Source of the DNA: Sipunculus nudus
Taxonomy: Eukaryota; Annelida; Sipuncula; Golfingiida; Sipunculidae
Direction: 5' to 3'
Length of the DNA: 64,000 bases
NCBI GenBank assembly: GCA_026874595.1
Contig: CM049313.1
Span: forward strand, 43,740,659-43,804,658
Shown here: one piece after another, positions 24,131 to 36,858 of the stretch
Numbering within the stretch: the stretch's first letter is position 1
How the letters are laid out: every line of letters begins with the position of its first letter
Notes under the pieces: model-generated
What the model was told of the DNA's origin: nothing
The model's database searches: none
Seen by the model: only the letters and a program-made list of their open reading frames with translations
Position numbers and translations under genes: made by a program

Positions 24131-24474
24131 TAAAGTCAGACTTCGCTTAGTTATCAGGTTCGCTCAATAAGAACGGATTAGGTTTGGTTCATAATATAAT
24201 ATTTAAACAGAATTAAACTAACGAATTATTCAGAAAAGTTACTGTTATCGATAATTTTCACAGGGAATAGTTCATTTTATATATACAAACTTAGTATATA
24301 TAAAAGTTCCAATATCTCAACACATAATGCATGTATGGATTGGATTTAAATTTTTCAAACATGTTGTTCATGGATATTTTTTTAAAGTATTTTTTTTGGT
24401 GGAGGTAACCGCCTCCATTTTAAATGCTTGCTTTACTAAGTATGTACATCTGCAGATTTCCATTCCGGTTTCCG

Positions 24475-24762
24475 ACTACGTGATAGGGGCTTACACGCGA
24501 TAATGGCGTCAACCAGGCTCGATGTATCACTTCTGCGGGTCTTAGGTGTGGGTCATCCCCATTGCTTGGTCATTACATCTAGGAACCCCCCGAAAGGCGT
24601 ACTCGTTCGTGAGTGAAACACGACTGTTGGGCACAGTCTCCCTATTAAGCCTGCAGAGTGCTCACCCTTGGTTGTGAAAAATCTTACCGCCTCGGCATTG
24701 ATTCAACTCAAGATCACCCGGCCTTTTGTCCGTTGCTCTACCCCTGAGCCACAGAAGCCGGA
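24475..24762 (-). mobile_element. tRNA-derived SINE
   Basis: On the minus strand the head reads CCGGCTTCTGTGGCTCAGGG then GTAGAGC, an excellent RNA polymerase III A box (24735-24751). A degenerate B box, GAGTTGAATCAA, lies about 35 bases on (24698-24709). It is followed by a non-tRNA body of roughly 200 bp running left. This is the arrangement of a tRNA-derived SINE; an intact tRNA is excluded because the cloverleaf cannot be completed. The right edge is clear, the left edge is estimated. Confidence 0.6.
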
Positions 24763-25077
24763 TTTCTTGGATATTTATGTCAGTTAAGAAGACAATTATA
24801 CAAAAATTATGTAAATTTTTCGTAACTGTGTCACAGACACGTACATTGGTCAGAGGACTGAATTGTTGCGCTTTTGTAAATTCTGACAAAACCAGTTGTC
24901 GGGCTGCTTCTTTCAAAACATGCACACATTTATCTGTATTGCAAATGTTTGCGATTTAATTAATATGAGGGCGCCATCTATATTGTTTTACGATGTAACG
25001 AGAGATGTTTGGTCAATTTTGAATAATTGTCATTTCTACCGCCTAGCTATATTTACCAGTCATGATAGGCTAAGTGG

Positions 25078-25830
25078 TTTTTAGCTCAGCTGACTCAAAA
25101 TCATCTGATCTAAAGCGATCACTCTTTGTCCGTATTCCGTCCCTCCGGTTGTCCGTTAACAGGGCACAGATCGTAACCACTGGACCAAGAAATCTCTAAC
25201 TGAAAAAATTCATGGAGGTCCATAAAATATCTTCTTGGAAACATGAAATAAGGTCACCGCGACCTATATCCTTCGGGCTAAGGGGTTTGTACCCCACCAG
25301 AATAAATAAAAATAAATAAATAAATAAAAATTTGATGCGAAAGCACCAGTATCTGAAAAAAAAAATGCAAAACATTACTGAATCTTGTAATATGACATCC
25401 AGGGAGCTTGGCAAGTCTCCTTTGAATCCTGAAATTAGGAAACTGTGACCTATATTCTGGGAGCTATGAGCAGGAAACTTAATTTTGAGTACCAAGAAAG
25501 TCAGACAAGTCACAATTCTTAACCTTTGGATCTAGAAATTTCTTTCTTAATGTAAAGGGAGGTCATTATAATGTCTCCTTTGACATTCAAAGTAAGGTCA
25601 GTGTGACCTATTTTCTGTGAGCTGTATGATACAACTTAATTTGAGTACCCACATGTCATTCCAGTTTGAAGTAGAAACTTCTAACTTAGCATTTAGGCAC
25701 TTCCTAGAAAAATCATCTTGGAAACCTTAAATTAGGTTGCTGTTACCTATTTTCGAAGGACTATGGGCGGAAAAAGCATGATTTTGAGCACTCTGGAAGT
25801 CATTCTACCCATTGTTCAATGTTCCTATAA
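25078..25830 (+). mobile_element. AGCTCAGCTGACT repeat family member with three degenerate monomers
   Basis: Starts with 'tttttagctcagctgactcaaaatcatctgatc' and the 'ccgtccctccggttgtccgttaacagggcacagatcgtaacc' block. It then repeats a 'tctaact...gaggtcc...tcttggaaac(c/a)tgaaataaggtca..gcgacctat' monomer about three times (25195, 25535, 25685). The right end is missing or too diverged to see. The coding-looking frames are not conserved between monomers. Confidence 0.55.
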
Positions 25831-28800
25831 CAAATGTTTCACCAGATCATAACACCAGATCGCAATTGAAATTTGCCGATCATTCTCTCAAACTTAAAAA
25901 AGAAGCATTTGTAGTTGCATAAAATCAGCTGCACCCATCACTTGCGTGTTTTTCGTCTTATTTAGTTCGTATCCTCGTGTTAAACTTGTATCTTAAATAT
26001 TAGTCATGACAGTTCAACTTGAACGCTATTTTCTTAACCTGGTGTGGCAACAAGATAAGTGGCTTTGGTATAATAAGTCGTCATTTTCAACGGCTTTTTA
26101 ATCTTTTTCGAGTGCGTTTGTATGAGAAATGACGCTGCTGATCCCGAGGTCCTGCTGTGTGTGTAAACAACAGATCACTTGCGTCTGACGCGCAGAAATA
26201 CCACACCCGTGCATTATATGGCCAGTTGTGCACCTGGGGCCCATGCAAAGACGTTGGGCGAAGGGATTATTTCTTAGATCTCAAGGGTTTCGTGAATGCT
26301 TCGTATGTTAGTAAATCTTTACCTAACTAGATTTATCTTCTTTAATTTATCAGAACTTTTGCCGCAAAAGAAGATGAGGGAGTGAAGGCGAATTTCAGTG
26401 ATATGAGATGGAAAGTTAACGACAAAAACCAACATTTATATTTTACAACCGTCTGACTGGTTCTCCTTTGGCTTATAAGCGACGTATTAGTGACATAGCG
26501 TCTGCCATGGATTGCCAGCCTTACTTTGATAGTTACATTTTTTAGCACTTCTTTATGATAAACAACCAATCTGCAGCTTTTAAATGTAGATCTTTGTGCA
26601 TATGAATAGGGGTTTTGAACTTCATCAGTTGAGTTGTGATGTAAAAATCAGACTGTTTTCTCAGTCATTGGTTCTGTTGCATTTCTAAGATAGTTTGCAA
26701 GGTTTGGTTTCATTCGAGTTATTAAGGCCATGCCTTATTCCTTCATTGCAACTTTTTATATAACTGAGAGATTACTTCCACGGTTCAGTGGGCACCCCGA
26801 TGTTGAACAGACTGTACAACAGCGGCACCGAACTGAATATTACGAGAGTATAATTATACACAGAATACAGTAAATGTGTTTTTGTCCATATCATGAATGC
26901 AAAATATCATGTAAACTTTTAACTTCACTGTGGTGCATTCATTAATACTGGCATTGATAAAGCAAATACATTAAACACAGATGATGCGGAAATGTGCGAC
27001 AAATGAGTTTCCCAAGCTGCAACATGATGATGCAAACTTCATGTGCCGCCACTAAATAAATAGCACACATTGTGACAGTAAAGCAAATATATATTTACAG
27101 ATTGTAAATCAGGGATATTATTTGTTATTCGCCAGACTGTATAGTGCGACTTTATCGGCTGGCATATGTTAATGCACATTAAACAACGGTTACTAAGGGC
27201 AACAGCATCCGACACACCACACATGTTATGATGTCTGATTTTATCTGACAGAGAGTTATCTTGGGCCTGGAATAACTCAGCAAAGGACGCCTACAGTTGT
27301 TTTTGCCAGTCTCAGGGACTGGAGGCAACTATATTTATAACGATTGCTGAATATCGGGGTCGCGTGATTGTATCAGTTGCCAAGCAACAGGCGGTTTTCT
27401 CCAGTTACCAACACAACACAGGTCAAGCGAATCCTGCCTGGGAATGCGAGGGGAGGGATAGGTCTGGTCTTTGCATGTGTGTATATGTATGATATGCCCA
27501 GCATATTTATCATATTAACAGGTGCTATCCGTACTAAAAGTACTTTCTTGCAGATTCAATAGCACATCTCTTTGTAATATATGAGTTACAGTATTAAACA
27601 TCACCTTTGTACCAACAGCCAATGCAGCGTGTTTATTGTTTTATCCTCCCCCCTCCAAAAAAAAACAGTACTTGTGTGTTTACGTTTTTATCATTATGTT
27701 TACTTGTTAGCTTGTATTTTATATGTCGGTTCTCTTGGTAAATATCATTTGTTTTAACGACCACCAGTATTTAGCGACAACCAATGAAATGCTCTCCCAT
27801 CTGTAACACATCATGCTAAAAGCGAATTGTTTACACTGAAGGTATTTATTCCGAGATTATGGTAATTATATCGGACATGTATAATATATTTTCCAATCAA
27901 AGAAGCCAGGTCTCATTTTTGACTTCTCGGTTGCAATGGATTTCAATTACACTACATGGTTGTACAGTGGGAATGCCATTTTGCTGCCTGACTTATATAG
28001 AAATCTTTATCGAGTCACAATATTAACTGTGGTATTTCATTCGTATCCTATATGCATGGACCCAAAGTATATTCTTGCAACTGACCCACGAACCCAGTTT
28101 CACATATAATCCGTTTGTATATCGCGGTATGTTTATATGTGTTCATTTATCAATATGTGCAACAACAAGGAATATAAGTTTACTTCCTGTGGTTTAAATA
28201 AATAAAATAAAATGAAAGTTAATAAAAATAAATGAAATTAAAGTTAATTAAAAGCGAGTTTTTTTATACCAAACCTTCGGTGACCATGACCCTCATAGAT
28301 ATATATGTTTAAATATATAATTATCTCGGGTACAGACGTTTTCCTGGAAAGTTAGTTCATTTCAACAGATCGTTTCCATAAATATAGCGACACTCAGCTA
28401 AAACGACTGACACTAAGTAATTGGGTCGGTACATAAATATATAACGAACGATCATATTCAGGAATATCATATACGGCGGAATGTAGAAAATAAAAACGTC
28501 CTTATTTTCAACAGTGGCAGATCCAGGATTAATAGGAAAAGGCGTGGTCTAGCCCAGAAGGACTAATGGCAATCCCCAGGTCGGGAAAATGGGGGATCAA
28601 GCCGAAAGTATTGGCCTGAAACCCTTAAAAAAGATTACAGTAGCTGAAGGAAGGGGAGGGGGGACCCCGCTGCATGGATCCGCTTTTCCACGAAGTTTGA
28701 TCCGCAAAAAGAAAACATCGAATTTATGAATATGTTGTAATAAAGATGGGATGTTGAATGGGTATTTCTGATTACCATGTTTTATAATTAAGCTGGTGTT

Positions 28801-29380
28801 CATAATATTTATCACGCGATATCCTGTTTCTGGGGCAACCTCGTGCACGTATAGCTGAATATGAACATGATTTCCAAACTTCTTCATGAGATCACAGTTC
28901 TTATTTGTATTTCTAATTCTATACATCTTATTTAAATAAAGCCTTCATTTTGTAAGTCGATCGCGTTTTTTAATATGACGTCACTTCCTGTTGGAGAAGA
29001 CGATGAGTATGTTTTGTTTACAAGCTGATTCACCAACACGTACGTACTCCCAGACCCTGGAAAACTGCATGTGACTCAGTTTCACGCAGCTATGGTTGTC
29101 ATCTATATATATATATAGACTTTGTTCAGTATATCGCATTCCTCTGAACGAAAGGATGATTGTCTGACCTATGTCACGAAAATTAAGCATATATGATTAA
29201 ACGGCATCATCATAACTTTTTTTCACACACACATGCACGCGCATGCCTCTACCTTCGGACACGTGTGATTTTTATATAACTGTATGATAATAAATTTTAT
29301 TTTAAATTCTATATATACATCAAATTCGATAGGCCTATAACAGGAAACAATTTACCGTAAGTATAAATTCACAACGCATA
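25831..29380. other. Intergenic DNA, no gene supported
   Basis: AT-rich sequence with short ORFs only (up to 109 codons) and no recognisable domain. It contains MITE-like copy 2 (28513-28688) and small tandem AAAT-type stretches near 28200. I see no RNA gene. Confidence 0.4.
28513..28688. mobile_element. MITE-like GGATCC element (copy 2, inverted)
   Basis: Starts cagtggcagatccaggatta and ends catggatccgctt, the inverse orientation of the copy at 22142. Internal 'gcctgaaacccttaaaaaa' matches the reverse complement of 'ttttttaagggcttcagac' in copy 1. The G/C runs are shorter (G4 to G7). Confidence 0.5.
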
Positions 29381-29389
29381 GGAATATTC

Positions 29390-29392
<3 letters not shown>

Positions 29393-29446
<54 letters not shown>
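29393..29446. repeat. (AT)n microsatellite
   Basis: Near-perfect TA dinucleotide run of about 54 bases. Confidence 0.95.
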
Positions 29447-29448
<2 letters not shown>

Positions 29449-29756
29449 ACATTATGTACATATATAACATTATGAATATATAAATATATACATGTATTAT
29501 ACATATATAACTTAAGATAAAATATACTTTTAAATCATCATCTGCTATATGTAGTTGCATATTACTCGTTCTTTCCTAGGGACAGACCCGACTTCGCCGG
29601 GTTTTCAGTAGGCCGAGGTAGTTACACTTGAGTAGTTTCTGATATACGGAGCTGCGACAGACCCTTCGCGAAATAGTGTCAAATTCCAATGGATTTATTA
29701 TTAAATATGGAAAAAACACCGTTAGGAGTAGTTAAGTGCTACCCAATCAATTATAA

Positions 29757-29846
29757 TATATTATATTATATTATATTATATTATATTACATTACATTACA
29801 TTATATTATATTATATTATATTATATTATATTATATTATATTATAT
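29757..29846. repeat. (TTATA)n pentanucleotide microsatellite
   Basis: About 18 tandem TTATA units, with a short internal block changed to TTACA at about 29786-29801. Confidence 0.95.
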
Positions 29847-31022
29847 GTTGTAACATAGTGTAGTATAGTATTTATATAGTTAAATATAACCGTGTTCTTT
29901 TGACAGTGATATTTATAAATACACCTCTCTGCATGAAACTGTCTTTCAGATATTGCTTTTGCAAGATTGGTTAAAGATAAGGCACTTTAAGAATGTGTTG
30001 TCAAAGTCACCAAGAAAAATCTACTTTTAATATTGTTCGGCTACCCTTGTTCACTGAAATTTCGAATCTTGGTGTAATTTCTATTTAGAATGTATTGGAA
30101 TTCATCTATACAGTTATAATCATGATCCCGACAATATGTTCTGTCAGATTTTGTAAAATTAGATAATTTTATATAACCAATTTCTCAAAGCAAACGAATT
30201 AATTTTTTTTTGTATAATTGGCTTCTCAAAGCAAACGGATGAAGTAAAATCCTTAAAATATATAAATCAAATGGGACAAGACAAGTTTTACTGCATGACT
30301 ATATCCTATATTAGGCCTACTTCTTCCTTTTGAAATTACATGAAAATGACTAGAAATCTGCATTATAAAGAATACAAGCGTGCGCCATTCACTTATTCGG
30401 CCCATAATCTCATGGTCATTCGTGCATAAAAGACTCTACATTTGTGAACATTCCTCGATGACGTTCCTGGATCGGGACCATATGCCGGATCCACACCAAA
30501 ATCTAATTAATTCTTCATTGGCTCATTTCCGAAATAATCTTAAAATTTCATGCGATTCCGTTTATGATTGCGTCAGTCATGATAGTGAGTTTGTTTTGAA
30601 CAAACACACAAACATACACACACACGAACGGGAATAAAAGCATATCTTCCTAGATCCTGGCGGAGGTAATAATAACGGTTTTAGATGTTGACGTCAGAGA
30701 GGGTATATTCACACTGGCATGTGCTGTACAAGGTGAGTAACATCATTACTAAGTCGTATAGTACGTATACACTCACTTTTTTGGGCCTTTAACCGGATTT
30801 TGCTCCATGTGTTTTAGATGACCTAGGAACAATCCGGTTTTCCAATAAAAGAATACACATGTTGGATTGGCAACTTGCCCAATGACCGTAAAAAAACCGA
30901 ACTGAGTCGGATTTCAGCTCATTCAAAATCAACCACAGAAAGCAACAGCGCGTGAGCGGTTAGTCGTTGCTACATATCTGGTATATATATTATAATATAG
31001 AGTAAGAAACATACATACATAT

Positions 31023-31076
<54 letters not shown>

Positions 31077-32370
31077 CGGACAACCAGCGTGAGCATGAGA
31101 CATGCGACATAGCCCATAATATGAATACTCATTATAGTTAATGCAATTCTGTTATTCAAACTTTTTTTTGCTGTTAACTATGCAAAGTTAAAATATATTA
31201 ATAATTTCCGATGAATCGAATTTTTAATTGGCTAATAAATGTATCATTATTATTATGGGTTATAATTATGGTTATTTTCGGTTGGTGTTTTACTGTTGCC
31301 TTTAGAATGTAGAAATCGGTTTAGGACAGGACTCTTCTGCACTTTTGACCTATCATTTATAGAACTCGATGTTTGCTGTCAGATTTAGATGACGGAGCTG
31401 GTTGATTTCACGGTAAGGACAGCACAACGCAGACTGCATGGCCGGTGTTAGGTATCGCAGTTCTCACACTCCGTTCTTTCATGAAATGATCGACAGTCAG
31501 CATTTTCTTAAACAGGATAAGTTATAATGTCGTAGCATGTACATGGAGATTTGGTAATTCGATGGTGTAAATGCAGAAAATAGGGAAGATCAGTAAGAGG
31601 TAAGCAAATTAATACCAAGTGCAATACAGTTTGATTTTTTTGTCGGTTTGGGAGATTTTAATATTAGATTGATTGTTTGTCTAAAGGTTTAGTTTCAGGT
31701 TACGGGCACGACACGAAGTAATGCTTGGAGTCAAGTGACGTTACTGGGAAATGACCGTTGTTTTAACTTTTTAATCACATTGACTTGCAATAACATGCAC
31801 TGTCCTGTATCTTTAAACGCTCTGATAGTTGTTTGTAACTAAACAAGAACGACATTTACTTTGATTCAAAGCAAGTCGAGTGATACGTAAAGGCAAAATG
31901 GTGCGTCCTTTGAACAGGACAATGCCTCGTAATTAGAACTTGAGTTCTAGTTCGTTTTACACCCGTGTTTCAATATCTTCGAGTGCAGAGACTTTTTTTC
32001 TGATATAACCTGCTACCCGGGGTTTAAGATCTCCGCGCCGGCTTGCTTATATTTATGTTATACCGCATGATCAAACGTCTCACGAACACTAGTGAAAGGA
32101 GAGTATATTGTCTAAATTAATAACCCTCATAACAACGTTAATAAAAAAAAAAAACTTAGACACCCTATATTCAGTAAAAGAAGTGGCTGAGAATATTACA
32201 GTAATAACTGTTCAAGGTTTCTCGTTTATCCTAAGCATGCTCTCCTCTTAATGCAAAACATATGCACAGAATCTCAAATAACTGATTTATGACAATATAA
32301 CAACGTGGCAATGACGCTGCAATTAGACCAAATCTCGTTAGTATTTCTTAAATATTAGCCTCCTAATTTG
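29847..32370. other. Intergenic DNA, no gene supported
   Basis: Apart from the AT microsatellite I see no gene, RNA or mobile element here. The 85-codon plus-strand ORF at 30380-30637 has no recognisable domain. Confidence 0.4.
31011..31073. repeat. (ACAT/AT)n microsatellite
   Basis: CATA repeats lead into an uninterrupted AT run (31031-31073). Confidence 0.95.
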
Positions 32371-32381
32371 ACATCTGAATA

Positions 32382-33141
32382 GTCTTCTTCTTCGTCTCCT
32401 TCTAAATCTTCTGATAATATTACGTCTTCTTCTCTTCCAACCATTTTCCTCTTCATCTAATCGTTCTGCTTTTTCTTTCATTTCTTGTTCTTGTTATTGC
32501 TGTTCTCCTTCTGCATCTATTTCTTCGTTGTCTGCTTGACCTCCTTTTTCATCTCCTTCTAATTCTTATTCATATTTTTACTTATCTTCTGTTTCAAATT
32601 CCTATTTAAAAAAATATTTTTCTTTTTCTTCTACAAGCAAATGATGTTTTTCTTCTACTATACTTCAACAATTCTTTTTCTTGTCCTAATTCTTCTCCTG
32701 CGTGTTCTTGTTCTTCTACTTTTATTACTTCTTCTTTGTCTCTTCTAATTCCATTTCTGTTCTTCTTCCTTTAATTTTTAAAAAAAATTTTATTTCATTT
32801 TATAATTTTGTACCATTCTCCTTCTTCTTTTGTTAATACTATATATTATTTTTTTTCTTCTACTAATTCTAATACTTATTTTCCTAATGGCAAACCTTCC
32901 TTTAATTTCCCTACTTTTTCTGATATTTCTTTTTCTACAATTCCTTTTCATCTTCTAATTTTTCTCCTTTCTATTTTTCTCCGCCCTCTTCACCTAATCC
33001 ATCTCATTTTCTAATTCCGATACTTTTTTGTTAAATGCTTATCTTATAATCTTCTTCTATAATTCTTCTTTTATTTCTCGTCTGTAATTCTCCTTGTTGT
33101 TGTTGTTCTTCTTCTTGTTCTTGTTCTTCTTCTTCTTCTTC
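32382..33141. repeat. Degenerate polypyrimidine (TTC)n tract of about 0.75 kb
   Basis: The plus strand is built almost entirely from TTC, TTCT, CTTCTT and related pyrimidine words broken by short AT interruptions. It runs directly into a (TAA)n array. It looks like an expanded, decayed trinucleotide microsatellite. The ORFs over it (for example plus 32808-33014) are low-complexity artefacts. Confidence 0.85.
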
Positions 33142-33145
33142 TAAT

Positions 33146-33147
<2 letters not shown>

Positions 33148-33194
<47 letters not shown>
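33148..33194. repeat. (TAA)n microsatellite
   Basis: About 15 TAA units adjoining the polypyrimidine tract. Confidence 0.95.
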
Positions 33195-33195
<1 letters not shown>

Positions 33196-33989
33196 AAACA
33201 AAAATGAGCGATTGACCAGTGCCCTTTGCAATCCTCTGTAGAGTATAGGTGTATGGCGTGATATATACTTCCGCCTCGTGAAGAGAGAAACATTTGATTG
33301 CTGCACAGTCTGTAACAGTATGTCCAGTGACTCCATGTCGGTATATAATAGAACGCGCAAGCTCCGACACCGCTATTACTTTTTCGATTGTAAAATCTGA
33401 AAATTTTTATTAGTTGGGCGAAAGCTGCTGTGTGGGGGTGTTCGTGTGTGTGTGTGAGAGAGAGAGAGAGATTTTACCAAACTGCAGTGAATGAACCTAA
33501 GTTATGTGATATTTTGAATAAAACAGACGGTTCCAAAAATTGTGTAATCTTGCATTCATAAACTTCATACAGAATTCACGTAAAACTCTGATATAAATCT
33601 TGCCACCTGCTTCAAGTATGAATCAGACACTTCAATAACATCAAAATTTACGGTAACATAAATTCCTCTATGCTGCACTATTAACTACAGTTAGGGCATA
33701 TGTTGCGTGAAGTATTCGGTCATTGGCCTCTGGCAAAAGTTTTTACCACTAGGGTACGCTCCTATCTACTATATAGAAGTTAACATTAATGTGCACTGGA
33801 AAGGCTAAAAAATAAATACTCGAAAGATTAAGACGAAGTGGTATTGAAGTTCGCCGGTTCGAATCCTGCGAGGGCCCTGAAAAACAAGATGGTAAATTCT
33901 CGACAGTGCCATAGAGATTCGTTCTTATATATCCTGACAACAGAATATGAGTAGGAGTATTCATCTAGTTTCGTGAATATAAATATCTA

Positions 33990-35216
33990 ATACCAACAAG
34001 TGGCCCATTGGCCATGACGCTCAGTTGAATTCAAGGAGCTTGAACAATGGGTAAAATGTCTCCGAGAGCGGTTAAAACTATGCGTTTTGCCTAATGTTCT
34101 TTAGAAATAGGTTACAGTGACCTTATTTATGCTTTCCAAGAAGATTTAAACAGGAACTTTCAAGATGCTAAGTCAGAAGTTTTTATATCCAATTGCTACA
34201 GTTTGTGCCCATCTGACTAACAGAGTGCTGAAATCATATTCTTTCACGCAGCTTGCAGAATATAGGTCACAGTGACATTATTTCAGGGTTTTGCAGGAAC
34301 CTCACCTGATCTCAATCAAATTAGAAGTTTCAAGGCCCAACAGTAATCAGCCATGCAATTCTTTCCTATAGGACGAAAGAACCCTGTGAGAGGGTTCTTT
34401 ATAACAGCTTTAGGGTTCTTTCAAAGAACCCTATCACAGGGTTCTGTCAAAGAATCCTAATATAGGGATCTTAAAAGAACCAAATAGGTTTTCATGTTTG
34501 TAACAGGGTAAAGAACCCTATTGAGTTCTTTGAAGCACCTTTCGTTCTTAGAGTGTAGTTATGTTATAACGTTTTTTATGTTTTTGTTTTGTTTGTCATG
34601 CATGTTTTTGTACGCTGTACTCATGTCATGTTTTGTATGATTTATGTCATATTTCATATGTTAAGTCTGTTATATGTATAACTTTTTACTTATTTTCAAT
34701 TAAAAAAGGATAAAAAACATAGATATGCCCAGAGATCTGCCGAGATCCTCCGTGGATGTTTAGTTAGATGTTCTAGACCTATAATGGTTAGGGTTTGTGC
34801 CTAATGAATGGCCGGACTGTATGTTTTATTTTAAGGTCTCCAAAAAAGAGAAGAAAATGCGTAAAAAATTAGAAAAAAAATAGGTTACGCCACCAACCTT
34901 CAGAAACTGATGACACACTTCATCATTAATATGCATGGAAAAAATCATGGCTATCAATACATTAGATATTCAGATACTGGATCTTATCTTCAATTTTTGT
35001 ATCCAGTTTAAAATTATTCTATGAGGTTCTTTCGAGCCCCTTAAATCGGAGGATATAGGTCGCAGTAACCTACTTCAGATTTTCAGGGAGATCTTTTATT
35101 GACCTATATGGCAGTACAGTTATAGGTTTCTAGGTTCAGCGGTTACGATTTGTGCCTTGTTAACGAAAGAGTGATCGCTACTGCTCAGATGACTTTCAGT
35201 CAGTTGAGCTAAAAAA
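33990..35216 (-). mobile_element. AGCTCAGCTGACT repeat family, interrupted copy
   Basis: Read on the minus strand, it starts at 35216 with TTAGCTCAACTGACTGAAAG and the 'cgttaacaaggcacaaatcgtaacc' block. It continues with 'gaaacct..aattaggtca..gtgacctat' monomers and ends near 33990 with GCGTCATGGCCAATGGGCCA. The terminal words match those of the copy at 52126-53040. It is interrupted by the AGAACCCT element (34365-34558) and about 330 bp of AT-rich sequence after it. Confidence 0.6.
34365..34558. mobile_element. MITE-like AGAACCCT palindromic element nested in the previous repeat
   Basis: The word AAAGAACCCT or its complement AGGGTTCTTT occurs at least seven times in alternating orientation, including the perfect palindrome AGGGTTCTTTCAAAGAACCCT with a one-base centre. 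Ends 'ataggacgaaagaaccc' and 'acctttcgttcttagagtg' are imperfect inverted repeats. The composition resembles known animal MITEs with GGGTTCTTT terminal modules. No target duplication is evident. Confidence 0.5.
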
Positions 35217-35364
35217 AGTGGTAAAACCCGGTATTCACCGACCTTTTCTATAGATTATTTGCTGTTGCGATTTCTAGGTTATTCTGTGTACATATTAATG
35301 CTTGCTAGGTAATTGCTGCTTAGAAAAGTTCTTACAACGCCTCGGCGATAGCTGTATTGGTCCC

Positions 35365-35464
35365 GCCTCAACCCCTTTCAGGACCTGCAGGACATTTTTT
35401 TAGGTTTTGTGATTAAACCTCCTGAGTTGGACCCCTCCTTTTTCAAGATCCTGGATCCGCCCCT
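35365..35464. mobile_element. MITE-like GGATCC element (copy 3, truncated)
   Basis: Only the right half is present: 'cctttcaggacctgcaggacatttttttagg' through 'cctggatccgcccctg' align with the copies at 22142 and 38426. The left end is missing. Confidence 0.5.
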
Positions 35465-36160
35465 GCTGCTAGTTAGGTTTCTTAGGTTCTTGAAATACGT
35501 ACTGCTCAAGTATAATATATTATGCATTATTTTACACCACACATTCCACATTATTACATTTGCTGGACTGTAACACCGGTCAAACGTATGGCGTTAACGT
35601 GCTAGCATTGAAAGAAACTGGTTTCATTCACAGATAAAATCGAGGTGAGGAGAAATATACAAGTGCTCGTGAAACAAACAGGAACAGCGTCTACGCGGGT
35701 ATAAATAGGTGTTTTAACTTTATAACAGACGAGAGGAAATAGACCTAAGAAACTCCAAAGCCCAAGAATATCTTACGTGCGCTCAAAAAGTAAATCATTT
35801 GCTAGGTTTGTAGCAGAGCTGTCTGTTTGCGGGAGATGTGGTATGTGGAAACTTTTGCATTCTCCATGGAAACCTAACACCGGTGTTGATTGGTGCCTCC
35901 GTGCGGGCCCGATGAACAGTGCACAGAAAAAAGACGCACCATTCTGCCTCGCACAGCGTGGTCATAACTCTCTTTAATGGGCCGCTGTTTCAGAGGTCAG
36001 ACTGAAAAGTCTTATTTGAGGCCTGGTGGAAAATGTTCAGGCTTTGGAAGCAAAGTTTGGGTTTCAACAATATCACTTTTGTGCATATGATAAAACGAAT
36101 GCCTGAATATTCATATAATTCTAATGCAGCAATTAAAATATCAAATGATAAATATGGATA
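35465..36160. other. Intergenic DNA, no gene supported
   Basis: A slightly GC-richer patch at 35780-35975 carries a 66-codon ORF with no recognisable domain and no start or splice signal that convinces me. Confidence 0.35.
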
Positions 36161-36197
<37 letters not shown>

Positions 36198-36276
36198 GTA
36201 ATAATAATAAATTTTTAATAATATATTTAATAATTATTATTTAACAATAAAATTATTATTATTATTATAATTTTTA

Positions 36277-36333
<57 letters not shown>

Positions 36334-36357
36334 TATTATTATTATTATTATTATTAT
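36161..36357. repeat. (AAT)n/(ATT)n inverted microsatellite
   Basis: AAT runs (36161-36210 and 36279-36331) face ATT runs (36234-36268 and 36332-36357), so the stretch could fold into long AU-rich hairpins. Confidence 0.9.
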
Positions 36358-36390
36358 CATCCTGCCACTACTATAACAAGTATAAATACA

Positions 36391-36570
36391 AATATAAATA
36401 TTGTAATATTGTGGATGAATATTAAAGATCGGTGGAATGTTATGTATATTGCAACATATCATTTCAAACTTTAACATATAAACATAAATATTATAATATC
36501 ATGGATGAATATTGAAGATCAGTGGAATGTTATGTATATTGCAACATATCATTTCAAACTTTAACACTAG
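36391..36570. repeat. Direct duplication, two 91-bp copies
   Basis: The segment 'ggatgaatatt(a/g)aagatc(g/a)gtgg' through 'catatcatttcaaactttaaca' occurs at 36412 and 36503 with very few differences, suggesting a fairly recent tandem duplication. Confidence 0.85.
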
Positions 36571-36858
36571 ATTTCGCTAATAACCAATTGAGGAATTACT
36601 GTACATGAGATAAACACTTATTAATATATGTACCCTAAGTAGTTTATGTATTAATATATGTACCCAAAGTATCCTAACTATTATTATCTTATCAACAAGT
36701 AGATACAGTAGAAACAGCAAAGCTTGGTACTGTACGGGGTCTGCAAAATAAAATGTAAATGAGCTTTGTATCACATCTCTGAGCTGCGCGTATTGTAGCA
36801 TGTCATGGAGTAGACACGAACAACAACTAGAATACGGGTAGTCGACAAGCGACTACGT

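Noticed and set aside
33031-33370. Overlapping ORFs with Leu/Ile runs and Glu/Gln-rich ends
   Set aside because: They translate the (TAA)n array and the adjoining TTC tract.
33849-33875. GGTTCGAATCC in a possible tRNA gene
   Set aside because: The B-box word is perfect, but no A box lies at the right distance and the T-stem has a mismatch; no cloverleaf can be drawn. It may be a tRNA or SINE relic.
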